A stretch of DNA of 7,375 nucleotides from Chlamydiia bacterium (GCA_023269335.1 JAHFTM010000091.1:1-7375), one strand, 5' to 3'; positions 1-6,586 are shown, numbered from the stretch's first letter. A program made the numbers and translations. The notes: a model not told the origin generated them from the letters alone.

Positions 1-57
1 TTAAGATTAATTGCCACGTTCCAAGGTCATAAAGAGCTCATTAGAAGAAAAATCTGA
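1..57 (+). CDS. Possible C-terminal tail of an upstream gene (partial)
   Basis: Frame 1 is the only plus-strand frame open from the window edge. It reads 18 codons (LRLIATFQGHKELIRRKI) and stops at TGA 55-57. The other two plus frames hit stops within about 33 nt, and the minus strand has only very short ORFs here. A terminator-like hairpin begins 4 nt after the stop, which fits the end of a gene converging on the minus-strand unit. The fragment is too short to assign to a family, so the call rests only on openness and position. It could equally be chance. Confidence 0.3.
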   Translation, partial: LRLIATFQGHKELIRRKI

Positions 58-61
58 AAGG

Positions 62-113
62 CTAGTAGTCCAAATTAAAATTAACGCAAACAATTTTTGA
101 TTTGGCCTACTAG
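62..113. terminator. Long imperfect hairpin, probable bidirectional terminator
   Basis: Three stem blocks pair around a 9-nt loop (83-91). CTAGTAG 62-68 pairs with CTACTAG 107-113, CCAAAT 70-75 with ATTTGG 100-105, and AAAATT 77-82 with AATTTT 92-97. That makes 19 base pairs interrupted by a T/C mismatch and a T versus TG internal loop. On the minus strand the hairpin follows the stop of the membrane-protein gene (123) and leads into a T-rich stretch (GATTTTTCTTCT). On the plus strand it follows the TGA at 57 and leads into an AT-rich tract. Neither side has a perfect U-run immediately after the stem, so rho-independent function is inferred from structure and location. Confidence 0.6.
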
Positions 114-122
114 TAGTTTAAA

Positions 123-644
123 TTAAAATTTTTGCTTTGCAATGCTCGCGTCTCGAGAAAAGCGGAAAAAATGTATTGCCCCTTGAATCAGTGCAATACC
201 CACTGCTGTATCAATGAAACCACGTACATCGTAGGAAATATCTAGGAATTTCATGGTCAATCCCAGGCCCATCATAATCGCTAAAATAATGTAGTTTGCT
301 CGTGAATAGATTGAAAAAAGAGGTGCCGGATTTGGAAGCTCTGAGATTCTTGCATAAGCGCGTTGAGCTGCTTTTCTCATGACTACGTTGCCTTTCACAT
401 AGCCAACCAGAATGCCTAGTGCTACAAGCAGTAGGCAGGCGTTTTCATAGCCAGCTAAGCTTTGTGAGAGATAAGGAAAAAGAGAGGAGTACCCCTCATC
501 TGAAAAGCGAGTGGCTGTCCATCCAAATAAAATGAACTGGATCCCAAGCTTTAATAACAAAGCCCCAATACTGAGCCAGATAAGTCCACTGATTGCTAAA
601 AGTTTGGAATGAGTGAGTTTCCACTGAGAGGGATTGTATTGCAT
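123..644 (-). CDS. Four-helix integral membrane protein, function unknown
   Basis: Predicted protein of 173 aa. I do not recognise a named family with certainty. Four hydrophobic segments are visible, at about residues 16-42 (LLAISGLIWLSIGALLL...), 66-88, 115-136 (ANYIILAIMMGLGLTM...) and 142-164. A cytoplasm-type basic loop around residues 90-105 (VKGNVVMRKAAQRAYARI) lies between helices two and three. There is no signal peptide cleavage site and no catalytic motif. The start at 644 is chosen because AAAAGGA lies 7 nt upstream; a longer reading from 731, or from the ATG at 671, would overlap the preceding aspartokinase gene and lacks a good ribosome binding site. The gene follows the aspartokinase stop by 16 nt on the same strand, so the two are probably co-transcribed and end at the 62-113 hairpin. 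Whether it has any link to amino-acid metabolism is unknown. It is likely a conserved hypothetical inner-membrane protein. Confidence 0.8.
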   Translation of the reverse strand: MQYNPSQWKLTHSKLLAISGLIWLSIGALLLKLGIQFILFGWTATRFSDEGYSSLFPYLSQSLAGYENACLLLVALGILVGYVKGNVVMRKAAQRAYARISELPNPAPLFSIYSRANYIILAIMMGLGLTMKFLDISYDVRGFIDTAVGIALIQGAIHFFRFSRDASIAKQKF

Positions 645-651
645 ACTTTTT

Positions 652-658
652 TCCTTTT
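652..658 (-). promoter_or_regulatory. Ribosome binding site fixing the membrane-protein start
   Basis: On the minus strand AAAAGGA occupies 658-652, 7 nt before the ATG at 644. It lies just outside the aspartokinase stop codon (663-661). It supports the 644 start over the in-frame ATG at 671 and the upstream 731 start, neither of which has a comparable site. Confidence 0.6.
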
Positions 659-660
659 CA

Positions 661-1446
661 TTACGTTTCATAAATTGGTTTTTCTGGACGAGAAGTGGCA
701 GCTGAAGCACACGAGATAATAGTGCCGCCAAACTGTTGATATTCAGCTTTAAACGAAAGTACGTGCAAAGGGATCTGGTTTGACTTAGCTAAAAGCAAGC
801 TGCGATGATGCAGGATTTTAGCTCCCTTACCTGTAATTTCAAGTGCGCAATCATAAGTTATTGTGGAATACAATTGAGCATTTTTATTTATTTTTGGATC
901 TTCAGAAAAAATTCCGGGTACATCTTTGTAAAATTCTATTTTCTCGGCTTGCAAGGCAACACCAAGCGCGACAGCTGTAGTATCCGTTCCTCCTCTGCCA
1001 AGCGTTGTGATTTCACCGCCACGACTTACCCCTTGAAAGCCCGCTATAATGACGATCTTGCTAGACTCAAGGCTTTGAAGGATTCTTGTGGGCCGCACTT
1101 CAATGATTTTAGCTTCAGCGTGATCTTGGGTGGTGATAATGCCTGATTGACTACCGGTAAAACTAATGGCATGGCAGCCTCTTTTAGCTAGGGCCATGGC
1201 AAGTAACGACATGCTAATGCGTTCACCTACGCTAATGAGCATATCATATTCTCGCTGCGGCGGATTATCGTTGACCTGCTTAGCCAGAGCGATGAGCTCG
1301 TCGGTAGTTTTACCCATTGCACTAACAACAATGACGATTTTGGGGTAGCGTTCAGCTTTTTTTAAGATGAGATCGCAAATTGAGTTAAACTGGCTCGGCT
1401 CAGCAAGTGATGCGCCGCCAAACTTCATAACAAGCGTTTTAGTCAC
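661..1446 (-). CDS. lysC: Aspartokinase catalytic domain, lacking ACT regulatory domains
   Basis: A 261-aa amino-acid-kinase-fold protein that should phosphorylate L-aspartate with ATP to aspartyl-4-phosphate, the first step toward diaminopimelate, lysine, methionine and threonine. Motifs appear in the family order: MKFGGASLA (7-15, with the phosphate-binding Lys8), VSAMGKTTDEL (41-51), LISVGERIS (70-78), FTGSQSGI (96-103), GFQG (136-139), TTLGRGGTDTTAVALG (147-162), DVPGIFSEDP (175-184) and GAKILHHRS (208-216). Two positions deviate from the usual pattern: KFGGAS instead of KFGGTS, and LHHRS instead of LHPRS. The family is normally about 400-450 aa with two C-terminal ACT domains that bind lysine or threonine. 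This protein stops soon after the catalytic domain (GGTIIS at 240-245) with no frameshift visible, so classical allosteric feedback is probably absent. The start is a GTG at 1446 behind a weak ACGGA. No dapA, dapB or asd gene is nearby, whereas known chlamydiae cluster lysC with them, so this may be a second paralog. Confidence 0.85.
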   Translation of the reverse strand: MTKTLVMKFGGASLAEPSQFNSICDLILKKAERYPKIVIVVSAMGKTTDELIALAKQVNDNPPQREYDMLISVGERISMSLLAMALAKRGCHAISFTGSQSGIITTQDHAEAKIIEVRPTRILQSLESSKIVIIAGFQGVSRGGEITTLGRGGTDTTAVALGVALQAEKIEFYKDVPGIFSEDPKINKNAQLYSTITYDCALEITGKGAKILHHRSLLLAKSNQIPLHVLSFKAEYQQFGGTIISCASAATSRPEKPIYET

Positions 1447-1474
1447 TGTTCATCCGTGGAAAAATTGTTGTGAG

Positions 1475-1503
1475 ATAGTAGCTGATTTTCGATGATATGT
1501 CAA
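1475..1503 (-). promoter_or_regulatory. Sigma70-type promoter of the aspartokinase unit
   Basis: On the minus strand TTGACA (1503-1498) is separated by exactly 17 nt from TACTAT (1480-1475). This is a full -35 consensus with a five-of-six -10. Transcription would start near 1468, leaving a leader of about 22 nt before the GTG at 1446, too short for a riboswitch or attenuator. Regulation, if any, would be at initiation; the small palindrome at 1508-1525 lies just upstream of the -35. Confidence 0.75.
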
Positions 1504-1507
1504 ATGA

Positions 1508-1525
1508 GGGAGTTGCAAAACTCTC
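1508..1525. repeat. Short inverted repeat upstream of the lysC promoter
   Basis: GGGAGTT 1508-1514 and AACTCTC 1519-1525 form a 7-bp stem (one G-T wobble) around GCAA. It lies 5 bp upstream of the aspartokinase -35 box, inside the divergent intergenic region. It could be a regulator binding site or chance; no T-run makes it a terminator. Confidence 0.35.
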
Positions 1526-1542
1526 AATCATAAATAAATTTA

Positions 1543-1571
1543 TTGAATAGAGGGTCCAAATATGAGATACT
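1543..1571 (+). promoter_or_regulatory. Weak candidate promoter for the 88-aa gene
   Basis: TTGAAT (1543-1548) and GATACT (1566-1571) are spaced 17 nt, each matching four of six sigma70 consensus positions. A start near 1578 would place the GGGAGG ribosome binding site near the 5' end of the transcript. Only low confidence is warranted, because the AT-rich region offers other poor matches. Confidence 0.3.
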
Positions 1572-1595
1572 AAAGGAAGAAGGGAGGCTGTTTTT

Positions 1596-1862
1596 ATGGG
1601 TCCAGTTGATGAAAATTACTACTTTGACCCGACAATGAATATACCGCCTGGGCAGGAAAAGAGAGTTAATCCCATTCGTCCAGATGAAGAGGCTGCCAAA
1701 TTAGTTCGAGAAAAGCTAGAAAAAAAAGGATTGATTACACTCATGACAGGTCCCGATGCTGCACGCCTCGACAAAAAAGAAGAGCACAAAAAAGATCAAA
1801 AAGCAGCTAAGAAAAAAGGCGATGAGAAGAAAGATCAATCTTTTGATCCACCTATCAAATAA
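1596..1862 (+). CDS. Small highly charged hypothetical protein
   Basis: An 88-aa protein that I do not recognise. The N-terminal third is proline- and acid-containing with aromatic residues (DENYYFDPTMNIPPG at 5-19). The middle can form an amphipathic helix (EEAAKLVREKLEKKG at 31-45) followed by LITLMTGPDAARL. The C-terminal third is almost entirely Lys, Glu, Asp and Gln (about residues 59-80) and is probably disordered or nucleic-acid/protein binding. There is no signal peptide and no membrane segment, so a cytosolic or type III secreted location is possible. Coding is supported by a strong Shine-Dalgarno, GGGAGG at 1582-1587, 8 nt before the ATG. It is transcribed away from lysC and sits about 110 nt before the next gene, which has its own promoter, so it is probably monocistronic. 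The end (SFDPPIK) is intact. Confidence 0.7.
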   Translation: MGPVDENYYFDPTMNIPPGQEKRVNPIRPDEEAAKLVREKLEKKGLITLMTGPDAARLDKKEEHKKDQKAAKKKGDEKKDQSFDPPIK

Positions 1863-1905
1863 ATCAACTATTTGTTTAAATCTTAATTTATAAATATCAT
1901 TTGCG

Positions 1906-1934
1906 TCGACAGTAGTCTTTTACATTACTATAAT
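1906..1934 (+). promoter_or_regulatory. Strong sigma70-type promoter for the 445-aa orphan
   Basis: TCGACA (1906-1911, five of six matches) is followed after exactly 17 nt by a perfect TATAAT (1929-1934). The start point would be near 1941, giving a leader of about 33 nt before ATG 1974. Confidence 0.7.
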
Positions 1935-1964
1935 CCACGACATAAATCAATAATCTCATTTTGT

Positions 1965-1971
1965 TAGGTGA
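1965..1971 (+). promoter_or_regulatory. Ribosome binding site deciding the 1974 start
   Basis: TAGGTGA pairs with the 16S 3' end (AGGAGGTGA-like register) and leaves a short, workable gap before ATG 1974. It overlaps the in-frame GTG at 1968, which therefore cannot be the main start. Confidence 0.55.
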
Positions 1972-1973
1972 TT

Positions 1974-3311
1974 ATGTATGTTGCAGGTGCTGTTTGGAAT
2001 GACGTATATGATATACAGGAAAGCTGCGTAAGGACTATCAAGCACTGTAGAACAATTTGTGGAAAAACGGTTACTTTCTTGAAAAATGCCCCTACAAGTA
2101 TTATAGGTGTTGTTGTTGGTAACTTGTTGAAGTCTTCAGTGTATGAAAATACAGCCGAATTTGTCGGCACTTTCATAGGGTCAAAAATTGCTACGCACTT
2201 GATGCAAAAAGCAGCTGTTTTTCTCAGCTCTCAACTGCTTTTATCCTCTTTTCCAATGGTGGCAATTGCAGCGTGCAAAGTCCTTGGAATTACTACTACA
2301 ATAGGCTATGCACCATTTTTTATTGGCGGCATTATTGGAGGATATCTTGCCATCCGCCTCACCGGGACTCAGGAGCCTTTCATCAACTGTGAAAAGCCTC
2401 TTTGCTGCTATGTTACCAAAGCAAGTCAGGCCTCGCTTGCTACGCTAGCTTTTGATATGCTAGGCGGCGCTCAGCTTGGTCTTGTGTCACTAGCAATTGA
2501 GCAGATTGTAGCTGGGCTTGCTTATAATGCCGTCGATATAGCACGCTTTGTCCAAGATGTGAAAAATAAGCGCCTATTTGATCAGCTGCTTCCTGGTGCT
2601 ATTCAGCTAGTTTTTATTAACGAGCTGAAAGACTATTTTCAGACTCATCCACATATTCCTTTAGGACAACTTCTGTTTTTTGTGAAAGCGTTTGCGGCCT
2701 CTATTTCAGTGATCAAAGAAGACAGAGAACTCGAAAAGGCGAAAAATGAATTTGATCAAGCTTTTGAAAAATTTTATAAACAGGAAGACGTTTGTAAAAA
2801 GCAGTTGTTCTATGATCAATTTTTGGAAAAAAAGGCTCTTTTGCAACAGTCCATTCACTTGCAAATGAAACAGCAACTTGTAAAGCTTATGCCGCAAGCT
2901 GTCTTTGATGTGAATCTCGACACACTGAAAGGTGGGATGAAAATTCCCGCTTACAGCATAAAAGGGGACGCTTTCACGCAAGTCGTTATCCATTTTCTAC
3001 AAAAGATAGAAAGAGCCTTGATTGGCATTGCAGTTACCGGAAAACGAGAGGTTCTTTATCTTCAAGAAATGCTCAGCATTTATCTTTCATTTCTCACCAA
3101 CTTTTTCTTCGAGTGTGTCAAAAAAAATAAAGAGTTTTTAAAGTCTTGTGAACTTGCCTCTTACGATATAAAAGACTTTTATGTCGGCCTCATAAAACTT
3201 GTGACAGAACACTACCAGTTCATTTTTGGCAAAGTGCGCGCCTATTCTATACAGAATTTTCTCGCAGAACAAATTCGCAACAGCTCCTTATGCGAGCTAA
3301 AGGTCGATTGA
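1974..3311 (+). CDS. Large hypothetical protein with hydrophobic N-terminal half
   Basis: A 445-aa protein that I cannot assign to a family. Residues 39-75 are moderately hydrophobic and glycine-containing. Residues about 82-100 and 107-130 form a strong hydrophobic hairpin (APFFIGGIIGGYLAIRL at 113-129). Residues 152-190 are a further long apolar helix region. From about 195 on the protein is helical and soluble-looking, with a charged coiled-coil-like stretch at 247-300 (ELEKAKNEFDQAFEKFYKQ) and later amphipathic helices (360-425). It has about eleven cysteines and no N-terminal signal peptide. A paired hydrophobic hairpin plus helical domains recalls chlamydial inclusion-membrane or secreted effector proteins, but this is only a resemblance. 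The start at ATG 1974 rather than GTG 1968 is chosen because the Shine-Dalgarno overlaps the GTG. It has its own promoter and lies upstream of rpsA by 95 nt without a clear terminator between them. Confidence 0.75.
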   Translation: MYVAGAVWNDVYDIQESCVRTIKHCRTICGKTVTFLKNAPTSIIGVVVGNLLKSSVYENTAEFVGTFIGSKIATHLMQKAAVFLSSQLLLSSFPMVAIAACKVLGITTTIGYAPFFIGGIIGGYLAIRLTGTQEPFINCEKPLCCYVTKASQASLATLAFDMLGGAQLGLVSLAIEQIVAGLAYNAVDIARFVQDVKNKRLFDQLLPGAIQLVFINELKDYFQTHPHIPLGQLLFFVKAFAASISVIKEDRELEKAKNEFDQAFEKFYKQEDVCKKQLFYDQFLEKKALLQQSIHLQMKQQLVKLMPQAVFDVNLDTLKGGMKIPAYSIKGDAFTQVVIHFLQKIERALIGIAVTGKREVLYLQEMLSIYLSFLTNFFFECVKKNKEFLKSCELASYDIKDFYVGLIKLVTEHYQFIFGKVRAYSIQNFLAEQIRNSSLCELKVD

Positions 3312-3340
3312 CCATCAATCAACAGCAAGGTGTTTTCCCA

Positions 3341-3369
3341 TTGCTTCTTATAAAAGATTTTGCTATCCT
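3341..3369 (+). promoter_or_regulatory. Candidate promoter of the rpsA-nusA-infB operon
   Basis: TTGCTT (3341-3346) and TATCCT (3364-3369) are spaced 17 nt. Transcription would begin near 3376 with a leader of about 30 nt containing the palindrome TTAAATTTAA and GGAG at 3393-3396. A TATAAA at 3349-3354 is an alternative -10 but lacks a good -35. Because no convincing terminator separates it from the preceding gene, readthrough from 1941 is also possible. Confidence 0.4.
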
Positions 3370-3406
3370 CCTCGATTAAATTTAAACATTATGGAGAACC
3401 TTTTAA

Positions 3407-5155
3407 ATGTCAAACAACTCAAAATATACCTGGGATGATAATAACCTCGTCGACAACATCGTCTGCGAAGAAAAAGATGTTGAAGTGTTTAACAAGTTAA
3501 TGAATGTATCTCAAGATAGTCCAGAAGCCGATAAGTTATCATATACTCCAGGTAAAGTCCTTTCCGGTAAAATCGTAGAAATTACAAAAGATCATGTTAT
3601 TGTAGACGTAGGTTTGAAGTCAGAGGGTATCGTGCCGATACAAGAGTTTTCGGACCCTTCTCAGTTACGCTTAGACAATATCGTGGAAGTGTTTCTTGAC
3701 CAAGCTGAAGATTCCCATGGCCAGATCGTTCTTTCAAGAGAGAAAGCTGAACGCCTCAGACAGTGGGAGCATATCCTTCAGCATTGCAATGAAGGCAGCA
3801 TGATTCGCGGTAAAGTGATTCGCAAGGTTAAAGGTGGCTTGATGGTAGACATCGGTGTAGAGGCCTTCTTGCCTGGCTCACAAATTGACAACAAGCGCAT
3901 CAAAAACCTTGATGAATACCTCGATAAAACTTTTGATTTCAAAATTCTTAAAATTAATATTGATCGCAAGAATATCGTGGTTTCCCGCCGCGAGCTTTTA
4001 GAGGCAGAACGAATCACGAAGAAAGCAGAGCTTTTAGAGAATATCAAAGTCAATGATGTCCGTCAGGGTATTGTTAAAAATATTACAGATTTCGGCGTCT
4101 TTTTAGATCTTGATGGTATCGATGGTCTACTTCATATCACTGACATGACTTGGAAGAGAATCAAGCATCCTTCTGAAATGGTTGCACTTGGTCAGAAACT
4201 AGAAGTCATGATCCTAAGTGTTGATAAAGAAAAAGGAAGAGTTGCACTTGGTTTGAAGCAAAAAGAGACAAATCCTTGGGACGAAATTGAGAAGAAGTAC
4301 CCACCAGGCACACGAGTACAAGGAAGAGTCACAAATTTACTGCCTTATGGCGCCTTCATGGAAATTGAACCAGGCATCGAAGGTTTGATTCATGTATCTG
4401 AAATGTCATGGGTAAAGACAATTTCCGATCCAAGCGAAGTGGTTAAACGTGGTCAAGAGCTTGAAGCAATTGTTCTTTCTGTTCAAAAAGCAGAAGGCAA
4501 GATCTCCCTTGGCATTAAGCAGCTCGAGCATAATCCATGGGATGATATTGAAAGAAAATATCCAGTAGGCAGCGGTGTAAAAGCTGAAATCAAAAGCCTG
4601 ACAAACTATGGTGCTTTTGTTGAGCTTGAGCCTGGTGTTGAAGGGATGATTCACATTTCAGATTTAAGCTGGATCAAGAAAGTATCGCATCCTTCAGAAG
4701 TTCTGAAAAAAGGTGACCTTGTTGAAGCAGTTGTACTTTCTGTAGAAAAGGATAACAAGAAGATATTCTTAGGCGTTAAGCAATTAAGCCAAAATCCTTG
4801 GGAAGATATTGAGAAAACAATGCCAATAGGCGCACTTGTAAAAGGTGAAATCAGCAAAATTACAGCTTTTGGTGCATTTGTTGAACTTGATAATGGCATT
4901 GAGGGATTGATTCATGTTACAGAGCTTTCAGATCAGCCATTTGGAAAGATTGAAGATGTAGTTGCCAAAGGCGACCAAGTAACAGCAAAAGTGCTGAAGA
5001 TCGATCCAGAGCATAAGAAAATTGCCCTTTCGATCAAAGAGTATCTGATTGAACGTAACCAGTGTAATCATGACGATATCGTGATGACTTCTAAGTCTTC
5101 CAAAAAAGAAAGCAAAAAGAATAAAGATAAGCAAAACGAGCAAGCTGATGAATAA
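3407..5155 (+). CDS. rpsA: 30S ribosomal protein S1
   Basis: A 582-aa protein, slightly longer than the usual 550-570 aa for six-domain S1. It binds single-stranded mRNA and docks it on the 30S subunit during initiation. Six OB-fold S1 repeats are visible at about residues 48-112, 130-195, 214-284, 299-371, 386-458 and 473-545. Repeats three to six carry the mRNA-binding pattern [15 protein letters not shown] (for example 314-332 and 401-419), each closed by LG-KQ. Linkers between the last four repeats are near copies ([39 protein letters not shown]), as expected from internal duplication. Repeats one and two are the divergent ribosome-docking pair. A lysine/serine-rich tail (562-579) is lineage-specific. 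The start ATG follows GGAG with a long 10-nt gap, compatible with the weak classical sites often seen for S1. The gene overlaps nusA by 8 nt, matching chlamydial gene order. Confidence 0.95.
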   Translation: MSNNSKYTWDDNNLVDNIVCEEKDVEVFNKLMNVSQDSPEADKLSYTPGKVLSGKIVEITKDHVIVDVGLKSEGIVPIQEFSDPSQLRLDNIVEVFLDQAEDSHGQIVLSREKAERLRQWEHILQHCNEGSMIRGKVIRKVKGGLMVDIGVEAFLPGSQIDNKRIKNLDEYLDKTFDFKILKINIDRKNIVVSRRELLEAERITKKAELLENIKVNDVRQGIVKNITDFGVFLDLDGIDGLLHITDMTWKRIKHPSEMVALGQKLEVMILSVDKEKGRVALGLKQKETNPWDEIEKKYPPGTRVQGRVTNLLPYGAFMEIEPGIEGLIHVSEMSWVKTISDPSEVVKRGQELEAIVLSVQKAEGKISLGIKQLEHNPWDDIERKYPVGSGVKAEIKSLTNYGAFVELEPGVEGMIHISDLSWIKKVSHPSEVLKKGDLVEAVVLSVEKDNKKIFLGVKQLSQNPWEDIEKTMPIGALVKGEISKITAFGAFVELDNGIEGLIHVTELSDQPFGKIEDVVAKGDQVTAKVLKIDPEHKKIALSIKEYLIERNQCNHDDIVMTSKSSKKESKKNKDKQNEQADE

Positions 5156-6512
5156 GGATTTGGTCGCTGTTTTTGAGTATTTAGAGAGAGAGCGCGGCAT
5201 TAAACGAGATGTGGTGATCGATGCTATTCGTGAATCACTTGAAGTTGCCGCTCGTAAGAGCATCCATGGTGCTTCGAATGTCACTGTGACGATTCATCAG
5301 AAGACAGGTGTTATCGATGTGCTCTGCGACAAGGAAATTGTGGAGAAGGTGCGTAACCCTGTTCAGGAAATTAGTCTGAAAGAGGCAATGCAAATAGATC
5401 CAAATTGCCAAGTTGGTAGCTTTGTGACTGTGACCATTACGCCTAGGGATTTTGGTCGCATCGCTGCTCAAAAAGCAAGGCAGATCATTGGACAAAAACT
5501 TCGTGGGGCAGAACGCGATGTGATTTACGAAGAGTATCGTCACAGAGTAGGTCAGCTGATTTCAGGCACTGTGAAACGAGTTGGTCGTGGCAATACCCTG
5601 GTTGTAGATCTTGGCAAAGTGGAGGGCATTATCCCTCCTAGAAATTTCCCCATCACTGAGAAGTATCAAGTAGGTGACAAGGTTTTAGCTCTTCTTTTAG
5701 AAGTAAGAGATACCGAGATGGGTGGAGCAGAAGTTGTTTTGTCAAGAAGCCATCCTGAATTTGTAAAAGAGCTTTTTATTCAAGAAGTGCCGGAAATAAG
5801 TGATGGTACGGTAGCAATTGAAAGGATTGTTCGCGAGCCTGGTTATCGAACGAAGCTTATTGTGCGCACGGCGGATCAAAAAGTGGATCCTGTGGGTGCT
5901 TGTATAGGTATGCGTGGTATCCGTGTAAAGAACATTGTACGAGAGCTTAATAACGAAAAAATCGATATCATCCCTTTTTCTTCTGATAAATATGAGCTTT
6001 TACAAAATGCTTTAGCGCCGATCGAAATTCGTCATCTTCGAGTCAATGATGAAGGCACTCAAGTATTTATCGTAGTTGATGATGAGCATTTTGCAACGGC
6101 TATCGGTAAGAAAGGGCTGAATGTACGTTTAGTCGGTCAGTTAGTTGGAGTGCAGCTGGAAATTCAAAAAGAGAGTGATTATCAGCGAATACAAGCACTT
6201 GAACGAGCAAATCTTGCTACCGAAGAGAATCCATTGTTGGATGAGCGTCTTTCGCAAATTGAGGGGATCAGTAGTCTTATCGTCGACCAGCTTTTAGCTG
6301 AAGGTGACGATTATAATACGCTACGTAAGCTTTTGACTTGTGGCCCAGAAAAACTTGCTACAATACCAGGTATCAGTCTGGAGATGGCTGAAAAAATACT
6401 GGAACAGACAAGAAGACAGTTTGAAAGGTCTGGAGACAAATCTGAAGATGACGAGTCTGATGAAGACGAGTCTGATGAAGACAAGTCGGATGAAGACAAG
6501 TCTGATGAATAA
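5148..6512 (+). CDS. nusA: Transcription termination/antitermination protein NusA
   Basis: A 454-aa protein that binds RNA polymerase and nascent RNA, controlling pausing, termination and antitermination. The order of domains is an N-terminal polymerase-binding domain (1-125, starting [18 protein letters not shown]), an S1 domain (about 133-200, [17 protein letters not shown]), KH1 (about 220-280, with [11 protein letters not shown] and [18 protein letters not shown]) and KH2 (about 295-345, with the GKKG loop in [12 protein letters not shown]). A helix-hairpin-helix-like segment follows (371-420, [18 protein letters not shown]). The two long acidic repeats of enterobacterial NusA are absent; a short Asp/Glu/Ser tail made by a DNA tandem repeat (430-454) takes their place. 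The ATG lies inside the end of rpsA (ATGAATAA shared, 5148-5155) with only a weak GAG 7 nt upstream, so translation is probably coupled to rpsA. Confidence 0.95.
   Translation: MNKDLVAVFEYLERERGIKRDVVIDAIRESLEVAARKSIHGASNVTVTIHQKTGVIDVLCDKEIVEKVRNPVQEISLKEAMQIDPNCQVGSFVTVTITPRDFGRIAAQKARQIIGQKLRGAERDVIYEEYRHRVGQLISGTVKRVGRGNTLVVDLGKVEGIIPPRNFPITEKYQVGDKVLALLLEVRDTEMGGAEVVLSRSHPEFVKELFIQEVPEISDGTVAIERIVREPGYRTKLIVRTADQKVDPVGACIGMRGIRVKNIVRELNNEKIDIIPFSSDKYELLQNALAPIEIRHLRVNDEGTQVFIVVDDEHFATAIGKKGLNVRLVGQLVGVQLEIQKESDYQRIQALERANLATEENPLLDERLSQIEGISSLIVDQLLAEGDDYNTLRKLLTCGPEKLATIPGISLEMAEKILEQTRRQFERSGDKSEDDESDEDESDEDKSDEDKSDE
6450..6509 (+). repeat. 15-bp tandem repeat, four copies, at the nusA 3' end
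   Basis: Four directly adjacent 15-bp units, GACRAGTCKGATGAA, run 6450-6464, 6465-6479, 6480-6494 and 6495-6509, ending exactly at the stop codon. They encode [20 protein letters not shown]. Copies one and two are identical; copies three and four differ from each other at one base. A degenerate fifth unit precedes them. Near-identity suggests recent slippage expansion. On the minus strand the same bases give a Ser/Asp-rich open frame that is not a gene. Confidence 0.9.
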
Positions 6513-6518
6513 AAAGAT

Positions 6519-6548
6519 GAACCTTCCCCTTTAAATAAGGGGGGGTTC
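6519..6548. repeat. GC-rich palindrome between nusA and infB, REP-like
   Basis: GAACC (6519-6523) pairs with GGTTC (6544-6548), and CCCCTT (6526-6531) with AAGGGG (6537-6542). Between the two stems a TT faces a single G, and the loop is about 5 nt. On the plus strand the stem is not followed by a T-run, so it is not a canonical terminator for the operon; read on the minus strand it is followed by ATCTTTTT, but no minus-strand gene leads into it. Its translation (NPPLFKGEG) resembles the spurious peptide typical of widespread palindromic repeats in bacterial genomes, so a dispersed repeat insertion is likely. It may serve as an mRNA-stability or processing hairpin. Confidence 0.65.
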
Positions 6549-6572
6549 ACTTGTGGGATAACGCACTATACA

Positions 6573-6580
6573 AAAGGTGA
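6573..6580 (+). promoter_or_regulatory. Ribosome binding site supporting the TTG start of infB
   Basis: AAAGGTGA lies before the TTG at 6587 with about 6-9 nt spacing depending on register. No ATG or GTG in this frame offers the conserved IF-2 N-terminus, so the site fixes the unusual TTG initiation codon. Confidence 0.65.
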
Positions 6581-6586
6581 AGCACC

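Noticed and set aside
805..1146. Plus-strand open frame opposite lysC
   Set aside because: It overlaps the aspartokinase, whose motifs are unambiguous; the product has no domain-like pattern and no ribosome binding site.
1856..1874. CAAATA/TATTTG inverted repeat at the end of the 88-aa gene
   Set aside because: The stem is only six AT-rich pairs with a 7-nt loop and no clean T-run, too weak to call a terminator.
1964..2176. Minus-strand small open frame opposite the start of the 445-aa gene
   Set aside because: It is antisense to a gene with a strong promoter and ribosome binding site, and has no initiation signal of its own.
3306..3320. GATTGA-CCA-TCAATC hairpin over the stop of the 445-aa gene
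   Set aside because: The loop is 3 nt and no U-tract follows, so it was not called as a terminator before rpsA.
4126..4990. Repeated protein blocks within rpsA considered as a DNA repeat or duplication artefact
   Set aside because: These are the normal homologous S1 domains, diverged at the nucleotide level, and are expected for this family.
6311..6550. Minus-strand open frame with Ser/Asp repeats (SSDLSSSD...)
   Set aside because: It is the mirror of the nusA acidic tandem repeat plus the palindrome, has no ribosome binding site, and lies antisense to a certain gene.
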